From contig NZ_JAHKQO010000007.1 of the NCBI RefSeq assembly GCF_018861065.1, positions 1 through 64,000 of the forward strand: a stretch of 64,000 nucleotides of DNA. Reading direction: 5' to 3'. Both the position numbers and the translations under genes were made by a program. Each line of letters starts with the position of its first letter. Positions within the stretch are counted from its first letter, which is position 1. The notes under the pieces were generated by a model. That model had not been told where the DNA came from, did not search any database, and saw only the letters and a list, made by a program, of their open reading frames with translations. Below, piece by piece: positions 47,314 to 56,916 of this stretch. Source of the stretch: Paraglaciecola arctica. Lineage in GTDB: Bacteria; Pseudomonadota; Gammaproteobacteria; Enterobacterales; Alteromonadaceae.

Positions 47314-48564
47314 GTGGAAATTACTTTTGAATTGGGCTACGCCCTAGATACATTTTACTTTTTGATATGCGGCGCGCTAGTCATGTGGATGGCTGCTGGT
47401 TTTACTATGCTCGAAGCGGGTTTAGTTCGTGCTAAAAACACTACCGAGATTTTAACCAAAAACGTGGCTTTGTATTCGATAGCTTGCATCATGTATATGG
47501 TGTGTGGTTATTCAATCATGTACGGCGGTGGTGATTTTACTTTATTCCTAAGTGGCATTACTGGTGATGGCGCAACTGGTGTAGCTGAAGACCCAGCGAC
47601 TTACGCACCTGCAGCTGACTTCTTCTTCCAAGTTGTATTTGTTGCAACCGCTATGTCTATCGTTTCAGGCGCCGTTGCTGAACGTATGAAACTTTGGGCG
47701 TTCTTAGCCTTTACCGTTGTATTAACTGGTTTTATCTATCCAATGGAAGGTGCTTGGACTTGGGGGGGAGAAGCCGTTTTTGGTATGTACACTCTAGGTG
47801 ACCTTGGATTCTCTGATTTTGCAGGCTCTGGTATCGTACATATGGCGGGTGCTGCAGCAGCTTTAGCTGGTGTGATTTTACTTGGCGCCCGTAAAGGTAA
47901 ATATACTGCTGACGGTAAAGCCCATGCAATCCCTGGTGCGAATTTGCCTCTAGCAACATTAGGTACGTTCATTTTATGGATGGGTTGGTTTGGATTTAAC
48001 GGTGGTTCAGTTCTTGCGACTGCAACTGTAGAAAGTGCAAATAGTGTAGCTGTAGTATTTATGAATACTAACGCCGCTGCTGCTGGTGGTTTAGTAGCTG
48101 CGCTTATCCTAGCCCGCATTTTATTCAAGAAAGCTGACTTAACTATGGCTTTAAATGGTGCTTTGGCTGGTCTAGTAGCAATTACTGCTGAACCTTCTAC
48201 ACCTACACCTTTACAAGCGACTTTGTTTGGCGCTTTAGGTGGCATATTAGTAGTATTTAGTATTATTGCTCTTGATAAAGCGAAGATTGATGATCCAGTT
48301 GGCGCTATCTCGGTTCACGGTGTAGTAGGTCTACTAGGTTTATTACTTGTTCCTGTTACCAACCCTGATGCAGCTACATTTGCTGGTCAGCTAATTGGTG
48401 CGGCGACTATCTTTGTTTGGGTATTTGTAACCAGCTTCATTGTTTGGGCAATTATCAAAGCAGTGATTGGAATCCGTGTAACAGATGAAGAAGAGTTTGA
48501 AGGTGTTGATATGAGTGAGTGTGGTTTAGAAGCCTATCCAGACTTCACTACATCACGTTCATAG
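47314..48564 (+). CDS. amtB: Ammonium transporter AmtB
   Basis: 416 residues, starting at GTG with AGGAGAGG ahead of it. It has about eleven membrane helices and no signal peptide. The twin histidines that line the pore are in GSGIVHMAGAAAALAG and GAISVHGVVGLLG. The N-terminal FWMAxGFTMLEAGLVRAKN and GFNGGS are family marks. It forms a trimer in the inner membrane and imports ammonium. It is co-transcribed with glnK. Confidence 0.96.
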   Translation: MEITFELGYALDTFYFLICGALVMWMAAGFTMLEAGLVRAKNTTEILTKNVALYSIACIMYMVCGYSIMYGGGDFTLFLSGITGDGATGVAEDPATYAPAADFFFQVVFVATAMSIVSGAVAERMKLWAFLAFTVVLTGFIYPMEGAWTWGGEAVFGMYTLGDLGFSDFAGSGIVHMAGAAAALAGVILLGARKGKYTADGKAHAIPGANLPLATLGTFILWMGWFGFNGGSVLATATVESANSVAVVFMNTNAAAAGGLVAALILARILFKKADLTMALNGALAGLVAITAEPSTPTPLQATLFGALGGILVVFSIIALDKAKIDDPVGAISVHGVVGLLGLLLVPVTNPDAATFAGQLIGAATIFVWVFVTSFIVWAIIKAVIGIRVTDEEEFEGVDMSECGLEAYPDFTTSRS

Positions 48565-48614
48565 TCAGATAATTCAATGTGTTCTAAAACATGAGTTTTA
48601 GGATCTAGAAAGTT

Positions 48615-48643
48615 AAGGCCTCGCTAAATGCGGGGCTTTTTTT
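48615..48643 (+). terminator. Terminator of glnK-amtB
   Basis: The stem GGCCTCGC with GCGGGGC (one bulge) around TAAAT is followed by seven T. It begins about 50 bp after the amtB stop. Confidence 0.85.
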
Positions 48644-48764
48644 ATGGATTATCTAGCTGAGTCTCACAGCATAGAAGATAATTTATGCAAATTGTTTTTG
48701 GTTGTGCACTGCGCAGTTAAATCAGAGTATCCTTATCACACCCACAACTTTTAAATCTTAGCGA

Positions 48765-50456
48765 ATGAAAATTTCTATATTAATGAGTCTGTTGACTTTG
48801 GTTCTAACGAGTTTCTTTAGTTTTGCTTTTGACCGAATAACAGGGGAGTCGTTTTCTTCACGTTCAGAGGTAATCGCTCAAAATGCTATGGTGGCCACAA
48901 GCCAGCCATTGGCCACACAAGTTGCTTTAGATATATTAAAACAAGGCGGTAATGCAGTAGATGCTGCTATTGCAGCCAATGCAATGTTAGGGCTTGTTGA
49001 ACCCACCGGAAGCGGTATTGGGGGAGATTTATTTGCTATTGTTTGGGATGCAAAAACTCAGAAACTGTATGGTTTGAATGCCTCAGGGCGATCTCCAGCC
49101 TCGCTTACCCTAGAACACTTTGCATTGCAGGGACTAGAGCGTATTCCATCTTACGGACCTTTATCGGTATCTGTTCCTGGCGCGGTAGATGGTTGGTTTG
49201 AATTACATGCTAAATTCGGTAGTTTACCTATGAGTAGTATTCTTTCCCCCAGTATTGAATACGCAAAAAAGGGTTTTCCAGTTAGCGAATTAATCGCTTA
49301 TTACTTACAACAAAGTGTGCCTAAGCTCAGCGAATTTTCAGGTTTTAAAGAAACCTATATGCCCAATGGCAAGGTACCCGCTAAGGGGCAAATATTTCAT
49401 AATAAGGGATTAGCCGTTACTTATGAAAAAATAGCCACTGGTGGTCGTGACGTTTTTTACAAAGGTGATATTGCCCGTTCAATTGCAGCCTACATGAAAG
49501 AACAAGGTGGCTTTTTGAGTTACGAAGATTTGGCCAATCATACCTCTGAGTGGGTTGAGCCTGTTTCTACCAATTATAAGGGCTATGATGTGTGGGAATT
49601 ACCCCCTAATGGTCAGGGGATAGCCGCATTACAGATTTTGAATCTGCTCGAACAATTTGATATTGAAGGCATGGGATTTGGTTCACAGCAATATGTGCAT
49701 ACATTTATTGAAGCAAAGAAGCTGGCGTTTGCAGACCGGGCCAAATATTACGCTGACCCAACCTTCAATAATATTCCCGTCGATTGGTTAATCTCAAAAC
49801 AATATGCGCAACAGCGCAGTAAGTTAATTGACCAAGGGCAAGTCGCTAAACGAATCGATGCTGGGATAGATCATGGTGATACCATTTATCTCACCACGGC
49901 TGATAAAGAGGGAAATATGGTGTCTCTTATTCAAAGTAACTATCGTGGAATGGGCTCAGGTATGACCCCTACAGGTCTAGGTTTTATGCTGCAAGACAGA
50001 GGTGAGTTGTTTAGTTTGCAATCAGAACATTTTAACGTTTATGCTCCTAACAAACGCCCATTTCATACTATTATCCCTGCATTTATTACCCGTAATGGTC
50101 AGCCTTGGGTAAGTTTTGGTGTAATGGGCGGTAGTGCGCAACCACAAATGCATGCGCAAATAGTAGTGAATCTAATTGATTTTGGAATGAATTTACAAGA
50201 AGCCGGTGATGCGCCTCGTATGTTACATTTTGGCTCAAGTCAACCTACTGGGAAGATTATGACTGACGGAGGTTATGTTAGTTTAGAGTCGGGATACGAA
50301 CCTAAAGTAAAAAGGGAGTTACTTAAGAAAGGGCACATACTGCGCGATAGTGTTGGTGCCTATGGTGGATATCAAGCTATTATGCGCGATCCCAAAACTG
50401 GAGTGTATTACGGAGCGTCTGAGAGTCGTAAAGACGGTCAAGCAGCGGGGTATTAG
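48765..50456 (+). CDS. ggt: Gamma-glutamyltransferase family protein
   Basis: A 563-residue exported Ntn-hydrolase with a signal peptide (about 1-21). The family N-terminal block MVATSQPLATQVALDILKQGGNAVDAAIAANA and the nucleophile Thr373 in DHGDTIYLTT are present; the precursor is expected to cut itself before Thr373 into two chains. The version of the cleavage site (HGDT) is like the acylase-like branch rather than classical GGT (TTHY), so the substrate may be another gamma-glutamyl compound. It appears to be a single gene, with htpX about 110 bp after it. Confidence 0.88.
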   Translation: MKISILMSLLTLVLTSFFSFAFDRITGESFSSRSEVIAQNAMVATSQPLATQVALDILKQGGNAVDAAIAANAMLGLVEPTGSGIGGDLFAIVWDAKTQKLYGLNASGRSPASLTLEHFALQGLERIPSYGPLSVSVPGAVDGWFELHAKFGSLPMSSILSPSIEYAKKGFPVSELIAYYLQQSVPKLSEFSGFKETYMPNGKVPAKGQIFHNKGLAVTYEKIATGGRDVFYKGDIARSIAAYMKEQGGFLSYEDLANHTSEWVEPVSTNYKGYDVWELPPNGQGIAALQILNLLEQFDIEGMGFGSQQYVHTFIEAKKLAFADRAKYYADPTFNNIPVDWLISKQYAQQRSKLIDQGQVAKRIDAGIDHGDTIYLTTADKEGNMVSLIQSNYRGMGSGMTPTGLGFMLQDRGELFSLQSEHFNVYAPNKRPFHTIIPAFITRNGQPWVSFGVMGGSAQPQMHAQIVVNLIDFGMNLQEAGDAPRMLHFGSSQPTGKIMTDGGYVSLESGYEPKVKRELLKKGHILRDSVGAYGGYQAIMRDPKTGVYYGASESRKDGQAAGY

Positions 50457-50569
50457 TGATACCTAAGTAGGACGGTAAGAAAATAGGGTTGTCATCGCGT
50501 TTTGTTTTAAATACTTGGTTTCAATACTCTTTGTTGATTTTGAAATCTTCAACTGGGGAATGTTAAATA

Positions 50570-51445
50570 ATGAGAATATTATTATTCTTGGGAACTAATA
50601 TTGCTGTGATGGCTTTGTTAGGACTCGTGTTTAGTCTATTTGGGATTCAAAGCTTATTGGCTGACAATGGCGTAGATCTGAATCTTAACGCTTTGTTGGT
50701 GTATGCGGCAATAATAGGTTTCAGTGGTGCATTCATCTCATTATTTTTATCTAAGTTTTTAGCTAAGCGCAGCATGAAAGTGCATGTCATAGTCAACGCA
50801 CAAAACCCAACTGAACGGTGGTTAGTCGACACAGTGCAACGTATGGCGAAACAAGCTGGGATTGGCATGCCAGAAGTGGGTGTTTTTTCGCATTCTTCAC
50901 CTAACGCATTTGCTACTGGTTGGAATAAAAATAATGCCTTAGTAGCCGTGAGTAGCGGACTGTTAGATGTTATGCCTAAAAATGAAGTAGAAGCCGTACT
51001 TGCTCATGAAGTGAGTCATGTGGCAAATGGCGATATGGTAACCATGACGCTTATTCAAGGTGTAGTGAATACTTTTGTGGTTTTTTTATCACGAATTATT
51101 GGTCATGTTGTTGACCGAGTAGTGTTTAAAGTTGAGCGAGGACATGGTCCGGCTTTTTGGATTGTTTCTATTATTGCTGAGATAGTACTTGGGCTGTTTG
51201 CGACTATGATCGTTATGTGGTTTTCGAGATACCGAGAATTTAAAGCTGACGCTGGTGGAGCAAAGTTAGCTGGCCAAAATAATATGATTGCTGCTTTGCA
51301 GCGTTTGAGAAGTCTTAGTGGTGCTCCAAAATTACCTGATGAAATGGCCGCGTTGGCTATTAATGCAGGCAAGGTGCAAGCGGTTTTTTCTAGTCACCCC
51401 CCGTTAGAATCGCGTATCAAAGCCTTACATAATTTGAGGCGTTAG
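50570..51445 (+). CDS. htpX: Heat-shock membrane metalloprotease HtpX
   Basis: A 291-residue integral membrane M48 peptidase. Membrane helices lie near 4-28, 40-64, 155-175 and 190-212. The zinc motif HEVSH (146-150) and a third ligand in REFKADAGG are present. HtpX degrades misfolded membrane proteins alongside FtsH and is often controlled by Cpx. GGGGA lies ahead of the start. The DyP peroxidase gene starts 4 bp later, so the two are linked. Confidence 0.95.
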   Translation: MRILLFLGTNIAVMALLGLVFSLFGIQSLLADNGVDLNLNALLVYAAIIGFSGAFISLFLSKFLAKRSMKVHVIVNAQNPTERWLVDTVQRMAKQAGIGMPEVGVFSHSSPNAFATGWNKNNALVAVSSGLLDVMPKNEVEAVLAHEVSHVANGDMVTMTLIQGVVNTFVVFLSRIIGHVVDRVVFKVERGHGPAFWIVSIIAEIVLGLFATMIVMWFSRYREFKADAGGAKLAGQNNMIAALQRLRSLSGAPKLPDEMAALAINAGKVQAVFSSHPPLESRIKALHNLRR

Positions 51446-51449
51446 AATT

Positions 51450-52373
51450 ATGGCTCAGGCTCAAAAAGGCATCTGCGCAGAACCCAATCTGCATGCTTTG
51501 TATCTAACCTTTACCGTTGTTGACGATGATACTCAGGCTATGCGTACTAAATTAGCACGTATTCTGGACTTGTTTACTCATTTTGATGAGGAATATTATG
51601 AGGCGATGGTCTCGGGTGTTGTGGCGATCGGTACCGAGTATTGGTATGAACTTTATCCAGATATTATCCCGCAGGAATTAGCTCCGTTTCCAGCCATGAA
51701 TTGTGACGATCGCAGTGCCCCTAATTCTCCAGGGGATCTGTTTATTCAAGTTAAAGCTGACCGCATTGATATATGCCATGCCATAGGTATAGAAATTATG
51801 CAGTTGTTAAAGCCTCACGTTGACTTGTATGAAGAAGTGCGTGGTTTTCGGTATCTAGATGGTCGAGACTTAACTGGATTCGTGGAAGGTACAGAAAACC
51901 CTCGTGGCATGCATAAATTTGATGTGGCGTTAGTGGGTGATAATGATCCTGACTTTGCTGGAGGGAGTTATATTCATGTGCAGCGCTACCGTCATAATAT
52001 GACAAAATGGCAACTACTGCCTACCAGTAGTCAAGAAGACATAATTGGTAGGTCTAAGACGGATAACGTTGAAATTGTGAGTGACAAAAAGGCTTCTTTT
52101 GCACATACAAAACGTACTAATTTAAAAGATGACAAGAGTAAAAGCATAGAAATGCTCAGACAAAGCATGCCATATGGCGACATGTCGATTCAGGGATTAT
52201 ATTTTGTTTCATGTGCTAATAGCCCTGAGCCTTTTAAAAAGATGCTCAAAAGTATGATTTTTGGCGATGAAGAGGGATCTTACGATAAGTTACTCGATTT
52301 CACGATTGCCGAAACGGGTGGAGCATTTTTTGCTCCATCTGTTACTTTTATCAAACGACAAGCTAAACATTAG
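51450..52373 (+). CDS. DyP-type haem peroxidase, YfeX-like
   Basis: 307 residues, resembling E. coli YfeX throughout. The ferredoxin-like fold and haem site are clear: proximal His182 (VQRYRHNM) and a conserved arginine in HTKRTNL. The DyP motif is normally GxxDG; here it reads GFVEG (142-146), with Glu146 replacing the catalytic distal Asp. No signal peptide is seen, so it is cytoplasmic. It is translated just after htpX and just before the GFA-like gene. Peroxidase activity may be altered by the Asp-to-Glu change (inference). Confidence 0.9.
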   Translation: MAQAQKGICAEPNLHALYLTFTVVDDDTQAMRTKLARILDLFTHFDEEYYEAMVSGVVAIGTEYWYELYPDIIPQELAPFPAMNCDDRSAPNSPGDLFIQVKADRIDICHAIGIEIMQLLKPHVDLYEEVRGFRYLDGRDLTGFVEGTENPRGMHKFDVALVGDNDPDFAGGSYIHVQRYRHNMTKWQLLPTSSQEDIIGRSKTDNVEIVSDKKASFAHTKRTNLKDDKSKSIEMLRQSMPYGDMSIQGLYFVSCANSPEPFKKMLKSMIFGDEEGSYDKLLDFTIAETGGAFFAPSVTFIKRQAKH

Positions 52374-52382
52374 GCTTCGTTT

Positions 52383-52802
52383 ATGTATCAACACACTGGG
52401 AAATGTGATTGTGGAAATGTCACGATTCAATTTTCTAGTCCTAAGAGTTTATCTAGTTATAACGCGAGAATCTGTGACTGTGTTTATTGTATGTCACGTG
52501 GAATTGAATATTTATCAGATCCCGATGCGAAGATTCGCTTCATGTCTAAAACCCCACTTAAGCATCAAAAACAAGGCTCACAACAAGCAAGTTTCTTGCT
52601 ATGTTCAAAATGCCAAACAGTTATCGGTGTTTATTATATTGATACAGAGGTTTGTGTAGGATCCCTAAACGCGAAATTATTAGATAAATTTCATCAAGTA
52701 CAGCAAAGATTAGTGGTTTCACCCAAACGTCTAAACAAAACCGAAAAGGTAAAAAGGTGGCGTCAATTATGGTCGCAACTCCAAATTGTCATAACAGAAT
52801 AA
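52383..52802 (+). CDS. GFA/CENP-V-type zinc protein
   Basis: A 139-residue cytoplasmic protein with the GFA family's cysteine pattern: GKCDCGNV near the start, CDCVYC and LLCSKCQ later, binding zinc. The family includes glutathione-dependent formaldehyde-activating enzymes and other small thiol-binding proteins. It lies 9 bp after the DyP gene and probably shares its transcript, but a functional link is not evident. Confidence 0.8.
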   Translation: MYQHTGKCDCGNVTIQFSSPKSLSSYNARICDCVYCMSRGIEYLSDPDAKIRFMSKTPLKHQKQGSQQASFLLCSKCQTVIGVYYIDTEVCVGSLNAKLLDKFHQVQQRLVVSPKRLNKTEKVKRWRQLWSQLQIVITE

Positions 52803-52821
52803 GTCTTTGTCAAACAAGCAA

Positions 52822-53913
52822 CTATTCTAATAATATTGACCCATCCCAATCTTGCGCTAACTCAGTGGTTTTTAATTTAGCACATTGCTCCAAGTGATGA
52901 ATCGCCAGAGTGTCTTCAGGGTAAATATCCAAAGCGTCTTGAAAATGGCTGATCGCCTGTTGCCAGTCTTGTTGTTTTCGACAAGCCAAACCCTGTTCTA
53001 TTAACGAGGCGTTGGCGAGTTTCAGTTTTTTTACCGCGCTGTTTTGATGATCGATTATTTCATAGACTTCTATTGAGGCTTTTCTGCCTTTGACTCTGAC
53101 CCAGTCTAATAAACGGTATTCAAATAGACCTTTAGCAGCGGCCTGCTGCAGCGCTTGGGCGCTGATGACTATGTCAGTGTTGTATTTTGGAGCAAGCCCT
53201 TCAAGTCGATAAGCGATGTTAACACTGTCGCCTATCACGGTAGTGTCCATTCTGTCGTCTGAACCCACAGTGCCAATAATCACAGGTCCAAAATGGATAC
53301 CAATTCCAATATTCACCGCAGAATAATTACAGTTGGCTCTATGTTCGTTATACAGGTTAATCGCATCGCGTAAACCAAGAGCGGCTCGGATGGCGTCTTG
53401 GGCTTTGTCGGTATTGTTACCACTTGGCCTATCGAACAATGCCATGACGGCATCACCAATAAACTTGTCGATAAATCCTTTATTATTATGAATAGGCTCG
53501 TTCATTCGTAAAAAGTAGGAATTTAAAAAGTTCATCAATTCCTGCGGACTCATTTGTTCAGATAAACTCGTAAAGCCGCGAATGTCTGTAAATAAAATTG
53601 CTAGTTCATCTTCATCTGCACGGCCAAGTTCTAGTGTTTCTGAGCCATGTTTAGCAAAGTGATCAACAAATTGTTTAGGTACAAACTTACGAAACGTTTG
53701 ATTTAAACGCATCGCTTCGTCTGCTTTGTCCTTATACTGTTGCAGGGCTTGAGTATTGTGTGATTGATGTTCACTAGGCTGGGAGCTTTGAATAGGAGAT
53801 AAATGACTACTTAAACGCGCTGTTTTTTTAAGAAGCATGATTAGCACTATTGAAAATAGTGCAATAATAGCTAATAAAAACAGCGGTAAAGGTTGTAATA
53901 CTTGTTCAAGCAT
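52822..53913 (-). CDS. Membrane-anchored class III adenylate/guanylate cyclase with TPR-like tail
   Basis: 363 residues: one N-terminal membrane helix (LFLLAIIALFSIVLIMLL), a helical linker, a class III cyclase domain (about 95-290) and a C-terminal TPR-like repeat (LACRKQQDWQQAISHFQDALDIYPED). The metal-binding aspartates are in FTDIRGF (Asp110) and KFIGDAVMALF; the Lys in KxxGD favours ATP as substrate. DSVNIAYRLEG, the transition-state Asn/Arg region, is intact. It probably makes cAMP in response to an unidentified signal. Its gene converges with the GFA-like gene. Confidence 0.9.
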   Translation of the reverse strand: MLEQVLQPLPLFLLAIIALFSIVLIMLLKKTARLSSHLSPIQSSQPSEHQSHNTQALQQYKDKADEAMRLNQTFRKFVPKQFVDHFAKHGSETLELGRADEDELAILFTDIRGFTSLSEQMSPQELMNFLNSYFLRMNEPIHNNKGFIDKFIGDAVMALFDRPSGNNTDKAQDAIRAALGLRDAINLYNEHRANCNYSAVNIGIGIHFGPVIIGTVGSDDRMDTTVIGDSVNIAYRLEGLAPKYNTDIVISAQALQQAAAKGLFEYRLLDWVRVKGRKASIEVYEIIDHQNSAVKKLKLANASLIEQGLACRKQQDWQQAISHFQDALDIYPEDTLAIHHLEQCAKLKTTELAQDWDGSILLE

Positions 53914-53967
53914 TAGGTGTCATTTATCTCTCTATTAACATCGATATGTTAGCCGTTCTACAATTGG

Positions 53968-55263
53968 TTATTTACTATTGGCTGCAACATCCGCTAAAAC
54001 TTTATCGGCTATTGCCAAAGTCTGCGCCACAATTTCGTCATCGTGTGCCGCGGATACAAAACCAGCCTCATAGGAAGCGGGTGCTAAGTAAACACCATTG
54101 TCTAACATACCATGATAGAAATGGTTAAACTGTGCTGTATTGCAGTTAATGGCTTGTTGGTAGTTGGTCACTTGTTCTACTTCAGTAAAAAACAGCCCAA
54201 ACATGCTGCCTGCGTAGTTAACAGACATCGCAATACCGTGTTTGTTCGCTAGTTTCTTAAAACCTTCAGCTAAAGTTTGAGTGGTTTGGGTAAGTTGTGC
54301 ATACAAACCTTCTTTTTGAATTTCTTCTAAAGAAGCCAAGCCTGCAGCCATTGCTACTGGATTACCCGATAGAGTACCCGCTTGATAGACAGGCCCGTCA
54401 GGGGAAATATGCCTCATTATTTCGGTTTTACCACCAAAAGCGCCAACTGGCATACCACCACCTATTACTTTTCCTAAACAAGTAAGGTCTGGTTTGATAT
54501 TGTATTTTTCTTGGGCTCCGCCCCTTGCTACTCGGAAGCCTGTCATCACTTCATCAAAAATCAGTATGGCACCGTATTGATCACAGATATCTCTAAGACC
54601 TTCTAGAAAACCATCAACAGGAGGAATGCAATTCATATTACCGGCGACTGGTTCAACAATAATGCAGGCTATTTCTTCAGGATATTGTTGAAATGCATTC
54701 TTAACTGAATCTAGATTATTGTATTCCATGGTTAAGGTGTGTTTGGCAAAATCTGCAGGAATACCCGGGGAACTGGGCACTCCGAAGGTTAAAGCTCCAG
54801 ATCCCGCTTTGACTAGCAATGCATCGGCATGGCCGTGATAACAACCTTCAAATTTTAAAATTTTATCGCGATTAGTGAAGCCTCGAGCCAAACGAATCGC
54901 ACTCATGGTCGCTTCAGTGCCTGAATTGACCATACGTAACACTTCCATCGAAGGTACCAATTGGCTAACTTTTTCAGCCATGATGACTTCCGTTTCAGTG
55001 GGCGCTCCAAAACTTAAGCCATTCGCTGCTGCATCAATTACAGCTTGACGAATTTTAGGGTTGTTATGACCCAATACCATGGGCCCCCATGATTGTACGT
55101 AGTCGATATAACGTTTGCCGTCTACATCAAAAATATAAGGTCCGTCGGCCTTACTGATAAATGGAGGCGTACCGCCTACTGCTTTAAAGGCTCTAACAGG
55201 GGAATTAACGCCACCTGGGATATGTTGCTTAGCGCGGGCGAAAAGACTTTCTGATTTTTGCAT
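53968..55263 (-). CDS. hemL: Glutamate-1-semialdehyde 2,1-aminomutase
   Basis: A 431-residue PLP enzyme making 5-aminolevulinate for haem and sirohaem. Lys265 in [13 protein letters not shown] should carry the cofactor. [17 protein letters not shown] and [10 protein letters not shown] are the usual phosphate- and substrate-binding regions. It precedes the class III cyclase gene on the same strand but ends about 55 bp before it, so they may or may not be co-transcribed. pyrB lies upstream. Confidence 0.96.
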   Translation of the reverse strand: MQKSESLFARAKQHIPGGVNSPVRAFKAVGGTPPFISKADGPYIFDVDGKRYIDYVQSWGPMVLGHNNPKIRQAVIDAAANGLSFGAPTETEVIMAEKVSQLVPSMEVLRMVNSGTEATMSAIRLARGFTNRDKILKFEGCYHGHADALLVKAGSGALTFGVPSSPGIPADFAKHTLTMEYNNLDSVKNAFQQYPEEIACIIVEPVAGNMNCIPPVDGFLEGLRDICDQYGAILIFDEVMTGFRVARGGAQEKYNIKPDLTCLGKVIGGGMPVGAFGGKTEIMRHISPDGPVYQAGTLSGNPVAMAAGLASLEEIQKEGLYAQLTQTTQTLAEGFKKLANKHGIAMSVNYAGSMFGLFFTEVEQVTNYQQAINCNTAQFNHFYHGMLDNGVYLAPASYEAGFVSAAHDDEIVAQTLAIADKVLADVAANSK

Positions 55264-55308
55264 AGTGACTTCTTTTATTAGTTAATTTTTTTGCTGAAAA
55301 TTTAATCG

Positions 55309-56313
55309 TTAGCTATTTACGTGCCAAAGTACTTCTCGATCAAACTGAGTAACAATATTTTCTACACCTAGGGTAAGAGCAAATAAAGCCATGCGTACCA
55401 ATACCCCGTTATCCGTTTGACGAAAAATAGCTAAATTAGGATTTAGGTTTAAATCATTGTCCAATTCATTGGCTTCTGCTCGGGAATCCCGAGGAAGCGG
55501 ATGCATTATTACTGTTTTTGATTGAAAATGTTTGGTGTAAATCTGTTGGTTTAGACGAAATTTACCTCGGTATTGATTCGCTTCATCCTGGGAGGGAAAA
55601 CGTTCTTCTTGAATACGAGTTTGGTAACAAATATCCGCATCTACACTGCCTTCAAATTGGTCAGTAATTTTGTACTGGTGCCCTGCATTTTCAATTGCAT
55701 CGATAATTGCGCTTGGCATGGATAGCTCTTTTGGGGAAATCAAAGTGAAACGTACGTTATTAAATAAGCACAATAACTTTGACAAGGAGTGCACTGTTCT
55801 GCCGTATTTTAAATCCCCAATCATAGCGATATGCATACCATCAATGGTGCTGCCGTGGTCGAGCAGTTCTTTTTGGATAGTATATAAATCTAAAAGTGCC
55901 TGAGTAGGGTGCTCATTTGCACCGTCACCGCCATTGATGACGGGAATTCGACTACCTTCAGCGAACTCTGCTACAGAACCCGAGTCGGGATGGCGCATCG
56001 CGATAATATCAGAATAACCACTAAGCACCCGAGCCGTATCGTATAAAGACTCACCTTTTGCTAGAGCTGAGTTGCTTAATCCTGTGGTTTCGCGAACTTC
56101 GCCACCTAATAAATTAAAAGCGGTACCAAAACTGACTCTGGTACGGGTACTAGGTTCAAAGAATAAATTACCTAAAATAGCCCCGTCTAACACTGTTGTG
56201 CGTTTTTGTCGTTTGGCATAAGGCAACATGTGATGAGCAACATTAAACACTCGCTCAATTGCTTCGCGATCGAACTGATTGACCGACAAAATATGGTTAC
56301 CTTTAAAATTCAT
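55309..56313 (-). CDS. pyrB: Aspartate carbamoyltransferase catalytic chain
   Basis: A 334-residue enzyme catalysing the first committed step of pyrimidine synthesis. The carbamoyl-phosphate motif FEPSTRTRVSF (Ser55-Arg59), the loop SALAKGESLYDT and MHPLPRDSR are present. No pyrI regulatory gene is adjacent. It is longer than the 311-residue E. coli chain, with a C-terminal extension. It precedes hemL on the same strand with a 45-bp gap. Confidence 0.94.
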   Translation of the reverse strand: MNFKGNHILSVNQFDREAIERVFNVAHHMLPYAKRQKRTTVLDGAILGNLFFEPSTRTRVSFGTAFNLLGGEVRETTGLSNSALAKGESLYDTARVLSGYSDIIAMRHPDSGSVAEFAEGSRIPVINGGDGANEHPTQALLDLYTIQKELLDHGSTIDGMHIAMIGDLKYGRTVHSLSKLLCLFNNVRFTLISPKELSMPSAIIDAIENAGHQYKITDQFEGSVDADICYQTRIQEERFPSQDEANQYRGKFRLNQQIYTKHFQSKTVIMHPLPRDSRAEANELDNDLNLNPNLAIFRQTDNGVLVRMALFALTLGVENIVTQFDREVLWHVNS

Positions 56314-56361
56314 TTGCTACGCAACTTATATAAACCTTAGATAGTTTTCATTTTAACAAAT

Positions 56362-56841
56362 TTAATCTTCAGGGTCTGTTGAACTTTCCAATACCAATGT
56401 CATAAATTTACTATTGGGATCGTTATTATAGTTCGCAAAAGGCTCGCAAAACTCAAAGTTGTGGCTTTGATACAATGCGATAGCGGGATGAAAAAAGGCT
56501 TGGGAGCCTGTTTCTAAGCTTAGGCGTTTTAATCCCTTGTTGTGTGCTTGTAGAATAATAAATTTAAGCATTTGCGCTGCTATTCCCTTGCGTAAATGCT
56601 CGCGGGCAGTGCGCATGGACTTGATTTCAGCGTGTTGCGCAGTGAGTATTTTTAACGCACCACAGCCAAGTAGGTCTTGTTGCTGCCAAGCTGTCCAAAA
56701 GGTGATATCTGGTTCACGAAGTTTGTCTAAATCCAAGGCGTGAACACTTTCAGGTGGTGACGTGGCATACATATCGTCGAGATGTTGTTGAAGTAGATCC
56801 ACTACTTTAGGATGTGTGAGGTTGTCTATTTTGATTTGCAA
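56362..56841 (-). CDS. GNAT-family N-acetyltransferase
   Basis: 159 residues starting at TTG, with GAG about 9 nt upstream. The acetyl-CoA-binding segment is TAREHLRKGIAAQMLKFII, with ALKILTAQHAEIKSMR before and LSLETGSQAFFHPAIALYQSHNFEFCEPF after, as in small-molecule GNAT enzymes close to E. coli YedL/ElaA-like proteins. Substrate unknown. It lies just upstream of pyrB on the same strand. Confidence 0.85.
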   Translation of the reverse strand: MQIKIDNLTHPKVVDLLQQHLDDMYATSPPESVHALDLDKLREPDITFWTAWQQQDLLGCGALKILTAQHAEIKSMRTAREHLRKGIAAQMLKFIILQAHNKGLKRLSLETGSQAFFHPAIALYQSHNFEFCEPFANYNNDPNSKFMTLVLESSTDPED

Positions 56842-56916
56842 AAGATATCGCTCAAGTTATTTCTCTCGTTTGAAAAAGAATAGTAACTTGAGCGGATCGT
56901 TTTTATCAATAGAGGC

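Noticed and set aside
47736-48245. Minus-strand 169-codon frame within amtB
   Set aside because: Alanine/proline-rich shadow of the AmtB coding sequence with no start signals.
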